From: Oscheius tipulae
Lineage: Eukaryota; Nematoda; Chromadorea; Rhabditida; Rhabditidae
NCBI GenBank assembly: GCA_037178975.1
Contig: JASJZH010000001.1
Location: 620,001 to 684,000 of the forward strand
Direction: 5' to 3'
DNA length: 64,000 bases
The notes under the pieces were generated by a model. The model worked only from the letters and a program-made list of their open reading frames with translations. It was not told where the DNA came from and did no database searches. Of the stretch, positions 10,129-21,466 are shown piece by piece (position 1 is the first letter of the stretch; each line of letters starts with the position of its first letter). The position numbers and the translations under genes are program-made.

Positions 10129-12823
10129 ATGGCTCGACACGACTCGGACAGCGAGGACGAGCACAAGAAGGCGAAGAAGAGAGACAGAAGCCGGTCACCA
10201 GCGGCCAGAAAGCGATCGCCGTCGCCGAGAAGAAGACGAGACGACCGAGATCGAAGAAGGAGGTCGCCGGAGGAGCGGAGAGACAGAAGACGGTAAGAAT
10301 TACGTCATCTTATTGTAAAAAGAAACTGTTTTATAGATACGACGAAGATCGAGTGAAAAGGGAACCCGAGAGCCCTGAACGAGGGGACCGAGAGCAGAGA
10401 CGATCACCGAATCGCAGAGACAGAAGACGGTAGGGTTTACTTCGTAATTTTCTTTCCAGAATATGCTAAAAAATTGATCAAACTAGCTGTTGAGACGTGC
10501 TCTATCAAGTTTTTGATTGAAAAGATATGATACATCCTCGGGGCCGACAGTTTGTAACCGTTTACTGTGGCTAAGGCTGTATAGCCCTCAAAGTTCGCTG
10601 TTTAGGAGCTCTAATCTTTTCTAAAAACTAATCAGTCGCTTTTTTCAGTTATGACGATGACCGAGTCAAAAGAGAGCCGGAAAGTCCTGAGAGAGAGCGA
10701 AGAATAGCCCAAGATCGAAGTAAGGCGCCCTATTTTTCAATTTCTGACTAAATTGCTAGGAGAACGAGAAGATCGCCGCGAGAAGAAGGAGCGCTGGGGA
10801 CGGCAGGAAGACTGGGACGACAGACGAGGCGGAGAGGAGAAGAAAGAAGAAGAAGAGGCAGAACCACAGGAGAAGGAGAAGGTCAACTTGGGCACGAGCG
10901 GCGTCCTCGCTGCGGATACGAACACCTTCAAGGGCGTCGTCATCAAATACAACGAACCCCCGGAAGCCAAGAAGCCTGTTGTTAGGTTCGTTTTCTCACT
11001 TTTGACCTTGTTTAGCACATTGACAAAATTATGGTAGTACCAATCCTCATAACACCAGTGCTGGCCATCCAATAATGGGCTAGGCTTCCACAAATGTCGC
11101 ACTGTTTACCGTAACCCATAGGGCTACAAGAGTTGGTACGTAGCCTGACTGGCAGTATTCACCCTGCTTTTTGACATTTTGCGATCGCATCATGGCATGC
11201 TCAGTCCGTCAAAATGTCCCAAAACTTTTTTATTGTTCGCTATTTGTCTGCCTCTGTTCTTCCCCAACAGTTCACACAATCACCTAGACTGAAAGAACTT
11301 TATTTGGAACTTTTTCCATGAGATTCGCGGTCGAAAATATACAGTCACATCAGTACTTTTCTACTGATTGTTGGTCAGTTTCCCTCCTGGAGCTGGACCA
11401 GAGGAAGGGGCGGCTCCCTTGTTGCTTCCCCATCCGTAGAAGGCCGGGTAGGCAGCAGCGTATCCGGAATAGACGTAGGGAGAATAGACCGAGGGATAGG
11501 CAGCAGCATAAGCTGGAGCAGCAGCCAAGTATTGGGCCGAGGTGGTCGAAGAGGCGATGAGGAGGAAGAGGACACTGAATTTGGGATGATTGAAAGAGGA
11601 GAGAGAGGAGCTTACATCTTGGCGAACATGATGAGTTTGATGGGGATTGAAAGGAGTTCTGGGCTCTTTATAGTCCAGACTGTTGACTTAGGAACTAGAC
11701 TTGCCGTTTAGAAATCAAGGGGAAGGGGGTGAAATGAGGTGTCAAAGAGCAGAGAGTGTTTGCCTTGCCGCAGGCTGTAGAGAGGAGCATATTTGACGAG
11801 GGTTGTTAACTTTTTGTAGACGGCAGGGAAGCCGGTACATCGACTCAGGTAGTCAAATAAGCGGAGAAAGTAAGAAGTTGGGAGAACTGACAATCTGTAA
11901 GGGCTGGGGTAAGGTAGAATAGAACCAAAGACCGTTATTTTCCCTCCAGAAATACGGAAAAAAACAAATATCGGTGGGGGTTGAACCCAGGTTGCGCAGA
12001 TTCATAGCCCTGCGCCCTAACCGCTGAGCTATGTATATTCTGAAACTGCTGTTAGAAAACTGCCTGGGCATGGTCTCTGACTAAAAAGTTAAACAGCTCA
12101 GAAACCCTATTTTCGCTTGGAACACTGCCTAATTAAGAGTTTTTCAGGTGGCGCCTGTATCCGTTCAAAGGCGACGAAGCTCTACCGGCCCTCTATGTCC
12201 ATCGTCAAAGCGCCTATCTGATCGGAAGGGACCGAAAAGTGGCCGACTTGCCAATAGACCATCCGAGTAGCAGTAAACAGCATGCCGTTCTTCAATATAG
12301 GTACCTTGTCACAGTTTTTTTATACCCTGCAATGGTCAGATCAGTCTGTTACAGAATTCTAACACGTTGCGAGATCCATATACATCATCTGCAATGTCAT
12401 TAGACGCTTCCTGTTGGTTTCAACCCGAAAACGGGATTAAAACCTAATGAAAAGCACCAAATTACGTTCAATTTTAGCTACAAATGAGTCTCGAAACGAA
12501 AAGACTTGTTTGCGTACTCATAAACTGATTTTCAGATCAGTCGGATTCGAGCGCGAGGACGGCACACGAGGTCGTCACACCCTTCCTTACATTATAGACC
12601 TGGCCAGCGCCAATGGGACCTTCTTAAACGGGAAGAAACTCGACCCCTCCAGGTAGATCTTACCTGTTTTCTCACCAAAAAGACGGATTTTGCCAGATAC
12701 TACGAGCTGCAGGAGAAGGACGTGATCAAGTTTGGCTTCTCGAGTCGCGAATTTGTCATGCTCAGCGAGAAGGCGACGGAGAATGACAGCGATCAGGAGC
12801 CCGTCTCCGATCGCTCCGAGTGA
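10129..12823 (+). CDS. SNIP1-like FHA-domain protein
   Basis: Homologue of Smad nuclear-interacting protein 1, a nuclear RNA-processing factor. Exons: 10129-10292, 10337-10429, 10649-10719, 10760-10985, 12148-12300, 12536-12652, 12697-12823; 951 nt, 316 residues. The first 140 residues are an Arg/Ser/Glu-rich tail in which the unit YD(E/D)DRVKREPESPER occurs twice, once per exon, which looks like exon duplication. The conserved core begins NTFKGVVIKYNEPPEAKKP, continues WRLYPFKGDEALPALYVHRQ, and the FHA domain shows GRDRKVADLPIDHPSSSKQH and SANGTFLNGKKL, the phosphothreonine-binding loops. The 1162-nt fourth intron holds a complete antisense gene and a tRNA-like sequence. Confidence 0.93.
11299..11304 (-). 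terminator. Polyadenylation signal of the nested gene
   Basis: AATAAA on the minus strand 57 nt beyond the TAG stop, still inside the SNIP1 intron. Confidence 0.6.
11361..11629 (-). CDS. Small secreted Ala/Tyr-rich protein nested in a SNIP1 intron
   Basis: Two exons, 11616-11629 and 11361-11574, separated by a 41-nt intron with GTAAGC and TTCAG ends, give 75 residues. The N-terminus (MFAKIVLFLLIASSTTSAQ) is a clear signal peptide with a likely cut after TSA. The mature part is a repetitive run of Ala, Tyr, Pro and Ser (YLAAAPAYAAAYPSVYSPY), then a Gly/Ser/Pro tail. Such composition is seen in structural or extracellular-matrix peptides, but I do not recognise the family. It has its own TATA box and polyadenylation signal, all inside the fourth SNIP1 intron on the opposite strand. 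Confidence 0.7.
11667..11672 (-). promoter_or_regulatory. TATA box of the nested secreted-protein gene
   Basis: TATAAA on the minus strand in the context GGACTATAAAGAGCCC, about 38-43 nt upstream of the ATG at 11629; spacing suits a very short leader. Confidence 0.6.
11970..12040 (-). repeat. tRNA-like sequence (degenerate)
   Basis: The minus strand shows an A-box-like TAGCTCAGCGGTTAGGGC (12014-12031) and a B-box-like GGGTTCAACCC (11978-11988) at tRNA spacing, with a D-arm pair GCTC/GGGC. The anticodon stem gives an oversized loop and the acceptor stem does not pair, so it is a tRNA relic or tRNA-derived element rather than a working tRNA. Confidence 0.5.
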
Positions 12824-13525
12824 TTCGAAATTGTGACTGTAAATTGCGGTATTTTCTCCCACGATAAACCTCTTCAAAAATATCGTGTTTTTCTGTAATA
12901 TGTTGTCTGTAATAACTTTAGTATTAACTCAAAAAATGATGAGGAAGTGTATATCGGATCCAGAACTGCAAATTTTATGTTAATTCAGCACATGTTAATC
13001 CTCAAAGTAATGCCTATGACTGATAAATTTCGGTTAAATTATAACCGGTAACTGCTGCCTAAAACCGCCAAAATCCTTGCTCGTTTACCTGAAAATAGCT
13101 CCGTAACCCGTCCAAAGAAGCTGTAATACAGCGTTTGCTCAATTTTTGACCAGCTTCGTCACCTGTCATGTTTTTCTACCAAAACTAGAGAAAAGTGATC
13201 CATTATCAAAATCCAGACATGATAGATCGAATAAGCGACCTTGACCATCTGTTTTTGCTCAAAATGAACCAAGTTTTAGGTGTCTAAATCTATTTTTTGA
13301 AGATGCACTGCCTATTACCTCGTTTCCTAGTGAATTACAGTTGTAATGACAGTATAATGATGTCAGAGGTGGACAGGTTACTGCCAGGAGCGCCTTAGAA
13401 GCTTCTAGTGACTTTTTTCCTCAAAAATGCAGGCTATAATCGCACAGAATAAACACAATTTTATGAATATACCACCACTTCTACGATTCCCTGACTAGAA
13501 ACAGGCTAAATCACATATTCAGAGT
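12824..13525. other. Intergenic spacer, nothing recognised
   Basis: AT-rich 700-nt spacer between SNIP1 and MRPS15 with no supported frame, RNA or repeat. It must contain the end of SNIP1 and the promoter of MRPS15. Confidence 0.5.
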
Positions 13526-15473
13526 ATGCAAGCTGCCAGTAGACGAGCCCTCCACGTCTCGGCGAGCGTCAGACGCGGTCGGAGCTCCTTTTACAACATT
13601 CACAAGAAGGTAGTCATATTTTTAATAGATTTTTGGACTTGATACCAAGGTTTTAAAAAAATTGATGTTTATAGGTCACAGAGCCGGAAAAACAAGACCC
13701 AGACTATTTTGAGAAGCAGGCCAGACAGCTCCCGCTCGGTTTGTCATTTTTAGCAACCAATATTTCAAAATTCTATAGACGAAAACTACATCGGAGCGCT
13801 AACGAAGCTCTGGGACGACAAGATCGGCTCGGAGCGGGATTTGGGCCTGAAAGCTGCCGATAATCTCGTGGCGGATCGTGTCAGCTTTGGATTGCCGGAC
13901 ATTGACAGAAGTCAGCCACGCGCCGCCTACAAGAATCTCGACGTGCTGGAGACTGCGCCGGACAGTGTAAAGAAGATCTTCAGCATTGAATTCGGAACGC
14001 GGCGAGATCTGACCACGGAATGGAAGCAGACTCTTGTAGGCAAGGTCAATCAGCACTCGTTGGACGCGAGCAGTGATGAAATGAAAAGTCAGTTTTTTTT
14101 TTATTTACTACTAAAATGGAGCGTAAGGGGCCCCTGTTTGAGTTCGGGCCGGTCTGGTCCGAAGTTCAGCGCCCTGCGTTTCGGTCCGAAATCAGCGCAC
14201 CTAAAATCATGGAAATTCGAATTTTGAGTATTCCAGCTTCTTTTTTGAAAATGCAAAAAAGCTTATTCTGGGTAGTTCCGCTACAAAAAGCACGCTATTT
14301 ATCTTTCCGACTTTTTTGAATTTTTATGGTACATTCACATTTTTCAGTCGCCTGGATGACGGCCCTGATCCGCCACTGGTCGCAGCTGGTCGACGAGATT
14401 GGTAAGGGCACTAATAAAAAACCCACCTGGCTGACTCATCGCATCTGGCTCGTTATCAACTTCAGAAGGAAACTTCTCCGACAGCTCAGGTATTTTTTAG
14501 CATTTAATTACAAAAAAAAGCCATTTAAGAGAGCGAGATTCGGCGGCATTTGAGCGCATAATAGCCGATTTGAAGATTGCCTACCATGTGCCGAAGCAGC
14601 CGGATCATGTAAAGACGAGAAAGGCCTGGGCCGAGGCCCAGCTCAAGCAGCGCGTCGAGGAGGAGAAGGAGAAACGGCTGGAGGAGCTTCATCAGCGTTA
14701 TATCACGGAAAGAGAAGATCAGCTGGCTGCCATGAACAGGAAGAAGGAGGAGCTCCAGAACGAGAAGGACAAGGTGGGATACCTTTTAGTGATTTTTTTT
14801 TAGGATTAGAGGGACAAAATACTTCAAGTTGACGGAAACGCAAAAGGTTGGGTTCTAAGCGTGCCAGGAAGACCACTAGTTCGGAACAGGGTTGACTACC
14901 GGCTGACTTTCAGAGGCGTCTTCCTCCTTTCCTGACTATTGACTCTTGTAAATTGGAAAACTCTTAACTCTTCAACAGACTAATTGATGTGTAAGAAATT
15001 TGCCAGACGCTCCTGAAACTCCAAATTAAAAACATCTGCGTGAATCGTACCCGGCACGCTCAGGTTCATAGTCCAGCGCGCTAACCAGTGAGCTATTGCA
15101 ACACGGCCACTGTGCGGAATCCGCACCAGCCGCGTGAAATAGCCTAGTGGTTAGCGCGTTGTGCTAGAAATCTGAGCGACCCGAGTTTGATCCTCGTCGA
15201 GTTTTTTTTTTTGGTAATGACGAACACAGTTCATTGTGATTTAGAGTAAAAGCGATTTTAGTTGTTAAGAAATCTAGAATTTAATACTTTTCCCATCAAT
15301 AACCCCATTTTCAGATTGATCAACGCATGAAGGAACTCTCGATCCTCGAGGGAAAGATGGTCGACGGCGTGGTCGGACAATACGAGCCGAGTCTCATTGG
15401 TAGTCTCTCGGAGACGGTGATGCATTCGCTTCTCTTCTACCACCCGAAGCCGACCATGTCCAAACAGTACTGA
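13526..15473 (+). CDS. mrps-15: Mitochondrial ribosomal protein S15 (uS15m)
   Basis: Component of the small mitoribosomal subunit that binds 12S rRNA. Exons: 13526-13609, 13675-13738, 13779-14087, 14348-14489, 14530-14773, 15315-15473; 1002 nt, 333 residues, which is long for the family. The N-terminus (MQAASRRALHVSASVRRGRS) is Arg/Ser/Ala-rich without acids, a mitochondrial presequence. The S15 core is recognisable at THRIWLVINFRRKLLRQL and RDSAAFERIIADLKIAYHVP, matching the usual RRKLLKYLRxTDxxxFExLLxxLxLxYHxP. A long Glu/Lys-rich coiled extension follows. The last intron carries two tRNA-like sequences. Confidence 0.85.
15036..15103 (-). repeat. tRNA-like sequence in an MRPS15 intron
   Basis: Minus-strand A-box-like ATAGCTCACTGGTTAGCGCG (about 15078-15097) and a B-box-like GGGTACGATTC (about 15043-15053). 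Faces the next element in opposite orientation. Confidence 0.45.
15134..15212 (+). repeat. tRNA-like sequence with oligo-T end
   Basis: Plus-strand A-box-like TAGCCTAGTGGTTAGCGC, B-box-like GAGTTTGATCCTC and directly afterwards an uninterrupted T tract (15202-15212), the form of a Pol III terminator. Stems are imperfect, so a tRNA-derived element or pseudo-tRNA is more likely than a functional tRNA. Confidence 0.5.
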
Positions 15474-15623
15474 AGTGTTGTTAAATTGAATAGATACATA
15501 GGTTTTTGTTATTTTCATTGTTATTACCCGATAAATTGTCCATTAGCTCGTTTTTAATTGGGCGTGCAAAAGCGCCCGTCGTGACTTACAGTGAAAAATG
15601 AAGATTCCGGCGGAAATAACGGG

Positions 15624-15746
15624 ATGAGCAACCGTCTAACACTGCTTCCAAGTGTTTTGGGGGACATCTTTGGATTTGTAATCGGAGCCATTAGTGCTGC
15701 TTTGGCCTTCTCGATCTGGAACTACAGGAGCGTAGTAAACGTATGA
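15624..15746 (+). CDS. Possible 40-residue membrane microprotein
   Basis: A short open frame starting MSNRLTLLPSVLGDIFGF and ending in TGA, with one strong hydrophobic helix (FVIGAISAALAFSIW). It begins 150 nt after the MRPS15 stop. It has no codon evidence beyond the helix, and no homologue that I recognise. Part of it (15668-15688) repeats almost exactly in the tRNA-like element at 15880-15900, which argues it may be repeat-derived. Confidence 0.25.
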   Translation: MSNRLTLLPSVLGDIFGFVIGAISAALAFSIWNYRSVVNV

Positions 15747-15854
15747 GTTGCGCGGTCCAGGAATTTGGGGAAAAGTAGATTACGAACAAACCAATTACGC
15801 AAAAAGCTTCTGACGGTGTTTTTCAGTGATTTGTGAGAAGACAAAAACTTTTGT

Positions 15855-15930
15855 CAAGTGCCGGGATCGAACTCGACACCTTTGGATTTGTAATCGAAGC
15901 TCTATATAAACGACTGAGCCATCGGTGCAA
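15855..15930 (-). repeat. tRNA-like sequence
   Basis: Minus strand: D-arm GCTC/GAGC pairs perfectly, a 5-bp-like anticodon stem with one mismatch encloses TTACAAA, and the B box is GAGTTCGATCC. A TTTTT follows. The acceptor stem does not pair. Confidence 0.5.
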
Positions 15931-17210
15931 GCTTGGCGCGCGCCTTCCAGGCAAAAGATGACTTTAGATATGAGATAGAAGCACTAACAATAAGATTAGA
16001 CACAGTCAGGATAGGTTTCTACAGGACAAATAGAGTAGTTCAGAAAGCATTGATAGTCTACCTCGCAAGAGACATACAATAGATGAATCTCATAGCCCTC
16101 GGAAAAATCCGGTCGAAAGCGAGTGACCAGCCCACAACACAATTCGAACGATAACTGGGTCAGTCGTCGACTCTCTCCTCTCTCTCTTACTGCGCGGCCT
16201 CCAGCGATCAGCCGGAGGCCATTATACTGCCGTAGAAAGGACGGTTCTTTCCCTATATTTGCCCGTTTTCACCTCTGGAGGGAGGACCTTTCCCTCTCCC
16301 TTTTCCGGGAAGCAATGAGCTGGAAACTTTCTACGAATCATTTTTTTTAAACTTTCTCATCTGGTTTGAAGTGGCAGGAAGATGGAAGCTGGCGTTCAAT
16401 GTATTGTTTTCCTTTCTTGATTAGCTCCTACCGTAAACAAATAGTTTTCCGGTCCGGACCACATTTTTAGAGGGTCCAGAGAACAACAAACCGTCCATCC
16501 TTTCTTGGACCCGTGCCTCCTTCAAGCGCATTGGACACCATTCTCTTATTTTGAAGTTTCAAACAATGTCTAACCATAAAATCCGCGAAAAGGCGTTTTA
16601 TAGACCCGCGAGGAAGTTCCTTACTTAAAGTAGCATGTCTCATAGACAGGGCACGGTCATCGAAAGCTAATAGAATCGAGAAAAAAGTGAGAGAGACACT
16701 TGACCGAGTGACTCTCAATGATTATTGTGTTCCGTTAATCGGGTCACCCTATGGATGAAAATGTAGCTGGGAGAATCATTAGTCACCTCGGACCCGTTTC
16801 TTAGATTCTCACACCATTCTACTCCTAAGACTCGTTGTGTGACTCTTAACTCATTTCCAAACATTGAACTCTCATTGTCTCTCACTCTCTCTCTCTCCCT
16901 AAAATAGTTTCTGATCCCTCTGTAATCTCACAGTTGCCTACATTCCTGTAAACTTCCGGGAAAGTTGACCTAGAGTCGGCTTATCCCCTCCGTCCTACAT
17001 CTTTACCACAGAGTCATTTTGCTCAGTGTTTTCCCGAAAGGGGACTAGTTTCTACCGTGGTCAAAGAGCCATTGACCGGTCCTGTAATGGAGACAGAGAC
17101 GAGAACGGCTGTGGCACTTACTCCTTAGGCTGGAGAGACCAATTACTGCCTCTGTCTCTTTTGAAAACAGTCGAAAAGCTGTCTCATGCCGTTAGGCGTT
17201 AGACCGGGTA
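15931..17210. other. Intergenic spacer upstream of the PTR gene
   Basis: About 1.3 kb without a supported gene. It contains short CT-rich stretches (16170-16190, 16880-16900) and presumably the PTR promoter. Confidence 0.5.
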
Positions 17211-20200
17211 ATGGGAATGTTTGACCCAGTTAGGGACATGCTACCCCTCTTTCGGGCCGCATCAAAAGGCAAGGCTGAAACATCGGTCCTAGGTAGCACT
17301 ATCATTAATTTCCTTCTCTCTGTCTCTCTGTCCCTCTGTCTCTCTCAATTATCTCTTTCAGGCTCTTTTTGGATGAGACCAGCTTTTGGCTGCCTCGAGC
17401 GTCCACTAGCCAACTTTTTCCATTTCTATGGCGGCTTCGTCTCCAGGCATCCTTTCCCCTTCATTGCTTTTCCACTTCTTCTGACAGCTTATTTGTCGAC
17501 TGGTAAGTACTGTCCTAGGTTAGGGGGTCAAGCCGCTCAGTTGGACACATCTGATAAGTACACGCAATGTCAGGGTCGCGGTCGGGAAGCAATGAAATTG
17601 GCGCGTTTAAACGGGATTCCTTTGCGATTTTGATTTTGAAATAGACAACGATAGAGACAGAGACTGATCATTTCTGTTCCAGGCTTCCTGCATCTTGTCC
17701 CATTGACCGATGCAATATATCTCTACACTCCCACGGATGCCCCGTCCAAGATGGAGCGTCAAGTAATTCACGACCTGTGGCCACTGACGGAGAATAACTA
17801 TGTCCCTGGCCGAGTGGTTACTCAGAGTCGAGAGGCCCAGGTAGGCAATCTGTCAAGGAGACACTCTCTATGTCTCTCCGAATCGGTTTTTTTGTGTTGC
17901 TTTATGGTCCAAAAAGAGAGTGCGCGTGCGCGAGTCTCAATTGAGAGTCTATTCTCGCAGTCGGACAAAAAGGGAAAGATTGTTTCAGGTCGCTGTCGTA
18001 GCCAGAGGGGATGGGAACATTCTGCATGAAGAGTATACAAATTCTATTAGGAGACTGGACATGTATATTCAGAACAGGATCAAGGTACTGTCACTGTCAC
18101 TGTCACTGTCTCCGTCTCTGACTCTGACTCTGTCACTCTCTTGACTACCGTTCTTCCAGGTCCGTTACCGCAATCGAACCTACACCTACAAGGACCTCTG
18201 TCTCCAGTTCCGTGGCCACGGCTGTCCCGGAAATAAGCACATCTCCCTCGTGTCCGAGCTCTACAACCACGGAATCAACATAACTTATCCGACGTTCCAT
18301 TACGGCTCTAGGAGTGGCTACCTGGGATCAGCTGTGGGTGGTGTGACTCTGTCGAGAGCCGAGGATGGGAAGGTTATCCTGGCTGGAGCGAAAGCCTGGA
18401 TCATGGTCTATCAGCTGAAGTTTTATCCGAACAATGTGTCTTACATTTCTGGAGCTTGGGAGAAGGTGGGTCTTAACAGTGAGACAGAAAGACAGAGAAG
18501 CTGAGAGATTATACTGTTCTTTTCAGACTTTCAAGAAGCACATGGACAACTACCCAAGGGATCCATATATCCAGATTACCTATTTTCATTCCCAAACTTT
18601 GGCAGAAGAATTGGAGAAGAATGCCGAAAGCTTAATTCCAAGGTGAATATTGTCTCTGTCTCTGTTTTCCAGTTTCTCTGTTCCTCTCAAGATCCTCTTC
18701 AGATTCGTGACCGCCTTCGTCATCCTAGTCATCTTCGCCATCTTCTGTTCCATAGTCTTCATCAAAGGAACTCTCTACATCGACTGGGTTCTCTCTAAAC
18801 CAATTCTAGCCGTACTAGGTGTCTTCAATGCCGGAATGGGTATAGCCAGTGCCATCGGAGGACTGGTTCTGTTGGGAATTCAGTACAACGATATTGTGGC
18901 AGTCATGCCTTTTCTGGTAGTCGGTGAGTTCAGACTCTTTCTCTTTCTCTTTCTCTCTCTCTCTCTGTCTCTGCCTCTCTCTAATCTGATGACTTTTCAG
19001 CCGTCGGTACGGACAACATGTTCCTTATGGTTGCTGCTGTCAAGAGAACCAATCGTTCGGCCCCCGTTCACGAAAGAATAGGAGAGTGTATGGCTGATGC
19101 CGCTGTCTCTATCCTGATCACAGCTCTGACTGATGCCTTCTCATTTGGAGTAGGAACAATCACGACCATCCCATCTGTTCAAATCTTCTGTATCTATACT
19201 TGCTGCGCACTGGTTTTGACCTTTGTTTATCAGGTAAAAGTGACAGTCACAGTGACAGTCTCTTCCAGATCACCTTCTTCTGTGCACTCCTGAGTGTGGC
19301 AACTAAATGGGAAGGAGAAGGACGGCACAGTATCTGGCTCAGAGAGACAGTTCCGCCCAAACTACATGGCTCTTCCTCATTTTTGGCCAAAGCGCTCTGG
19401 ATGGGTAGTCGCGCCCATGAGGACCCGGACCATAAGCACAATACGCGGAGCTGTGCGGCGACGAGATTCTTCCAGAACTGGTGAGAGTGACCAAAGGGAA
19501 CTGAACAAACATTTCTAGGTACGCTCCGATTCTTATGCAGCCTGCCATCAAAATTCTGGCCGCGGTCTGGTATTGCATCTATGTTATGTTTGCCATTTAT
19601 GGTTGCACACAGTTACGGGAGGGATTGGAACCAGTGAATCTATTGGTAAGGGACAGAGAGGCAGAAAGATAGAGAGATAAAGTGAGAAGGACGGAGAGAC
19701 GGAGAAAGATACAGAGAGACAGAGACAGTACATCTTCAGGTCGACGACTCTTACGCCACACCTCACTACCGTGTCCTGGAAAAGTACTTCTGGCATTATG
19801 GAGCAACCGTCCAGATAGTAGTCAACCATGCTCCAAACCTCAGGAATCCACTGGAGAGGAAACGACTCCACGAAATGACTCGAGCCTTTGCCAACACTAA
19901 GCACTCCATTGGGGATGAGAGTATACAGTTCTGGATGCTAGAAATGGAGAGATACTACCGGCTGGACATGAATCTGACCATCTCGGACGAGAAATTCTAC
20001 CAGATGGCTTCCCATTTTCTGTATACAAGCGACGAGGATCCATGGATGGAAGATGTCAAGTGGTCAGCGGATAAGGAGGGAAATACCTACATCAGTGCCT
20101 TCAGGTAAGAGTCTCTGCCTCTCTGGCTCTGTCAATCTGTATATTTCAGGTTCCTCGTCGGAATGAAAGACATATCCAGTACCACAAACCAGCAGTCTGC

Positions 20201-21466
20201 TTGTGAAACTTTCCGAAGGGTCGCAGCCCAGTGGAGTCAGTACAACGTGACAACCTTCATGCCTTTATGGCTTTTCACTGATCAGTACGCCCTGGTCGTG
20301 CCTAATACAGTAAGTGTTTCATACTATCGCTGTCTGTCTCTCTGTCTCCCTCTATCTCTTTGCCTCTCTGTCTCTCTGTATCTATGTCTTTCTATCTCTC
20401 TGTCTCCCAATCTCTTAACTTTCAGGTCCAAGACATAGTCGTTGCCGTGATCTGCATGCTCCTCATTGCCTTCCTTCTAATCCCCCAGCCCTTCTGTGCC
20501 CTCTGGGTCGCCTTCACCATCGGTTCCATCGACCTCGGTGTCCTCGGCTACATGACTCTTTGGGGAGTGAACCTGGACGCCATCTCCATGATCACTATCA
20601 TCATGTCCGTCGGTTTCTCTGTCGACTACTCTGCTCATATTACCTATGGCTATGTGATTTCGAAAGAGGACGACCCGAGAAATCGGGTCCGTGACGCTTT
20701 GGGAGATCTGGGCTGGCCTGTCGTGCAGGGAGCCTGCTCGACCATCATGGCTGTGGCAGTCCTGGCCGATGTTCCGGCCTATATGATTGTGACCTTCTTC
20801 AAGACCGTGTTCTTGGCAATTTCCATTGGATTGCTGCATGGACTGGTCTTCCTGCCGCTGATGCTGTCGATCTTTGTTAGAGGTAAGAGTCTAACCCTGT
20901 CCTGCCAACAGCGGAGCTTGTTCTGAAAGTCTCTCTTTTACTTTAACTCTTGACTCTTGCCTTTTTAATCTCGATTTTTAACTCTTGAATGACTATTACT
21001 GTCCCTTTTTCTGGCTGTGATCTTGACTTTAATTCTCTGCATAAGTCTCTTGACTATGGATGACGTATACTGGGATTCTCACTGGTAGTGTGGGTCACAC
21101 TCTCTATAATTCTTGACCCATGCTCTCAGTACTCTTGACTCTTGATATACTTTTATCGGTCTTGAAATCACCTTGTCTTCATGAAACCACCAACTTCCAG
21201 GTTGCTGTACTGTCGGTGCCCGAAAGGAGAGCCAAGACGAAGTGACTAAGATCTACCCTCTCTCGATCACACCACCACAAATCTTGGAAAGGAGGTTTCC
21301 ACCTCCGGAGAACCCCCCTCCTTTGCCTCCTCTTCTCCCATCGTCCTATCTGGCTCCGTCAGCCAAGTTCATCGACGCTTTTGAAGTGGCCCCTGAGCTG
21401 CCAGCCGGACCACCACCTCCCATTCCAAGAAGAATTCCGCATTTACCTCCTCTCCCTCTTCGATAG
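17211..21466 (+). CDS. Patched-related (PTR) family membrane protein
   Basis: Member of the expanded nematode PTR family of sterol-sensing, RND-like transporters, acting in the plasma or endosomal membrane, often during moulting and cuticle formation. Fourteen exons, first 17211-17292 and last 21201-21466, sum to 2940 nt (979 residues). A first membrane helix near residue 60 is followed by a large extracellular loop. A sterol-sensing block follows (FVILVIFAIFCSIVF to TFFCALLS, with VGTDNMFLMV). After a second loop come five C-terminal helices with MSVGFSVDYSAHI, the family signature with its Asp. The cytoplasmic tail is very Pro-rich. Introns include one of only 35 nt (19234-19268, splicing required by frame) and several CTGTCTCT or AGAGACAG repeats. 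Which PTR paralogue it is cannot be said. Confidence 0.93.
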
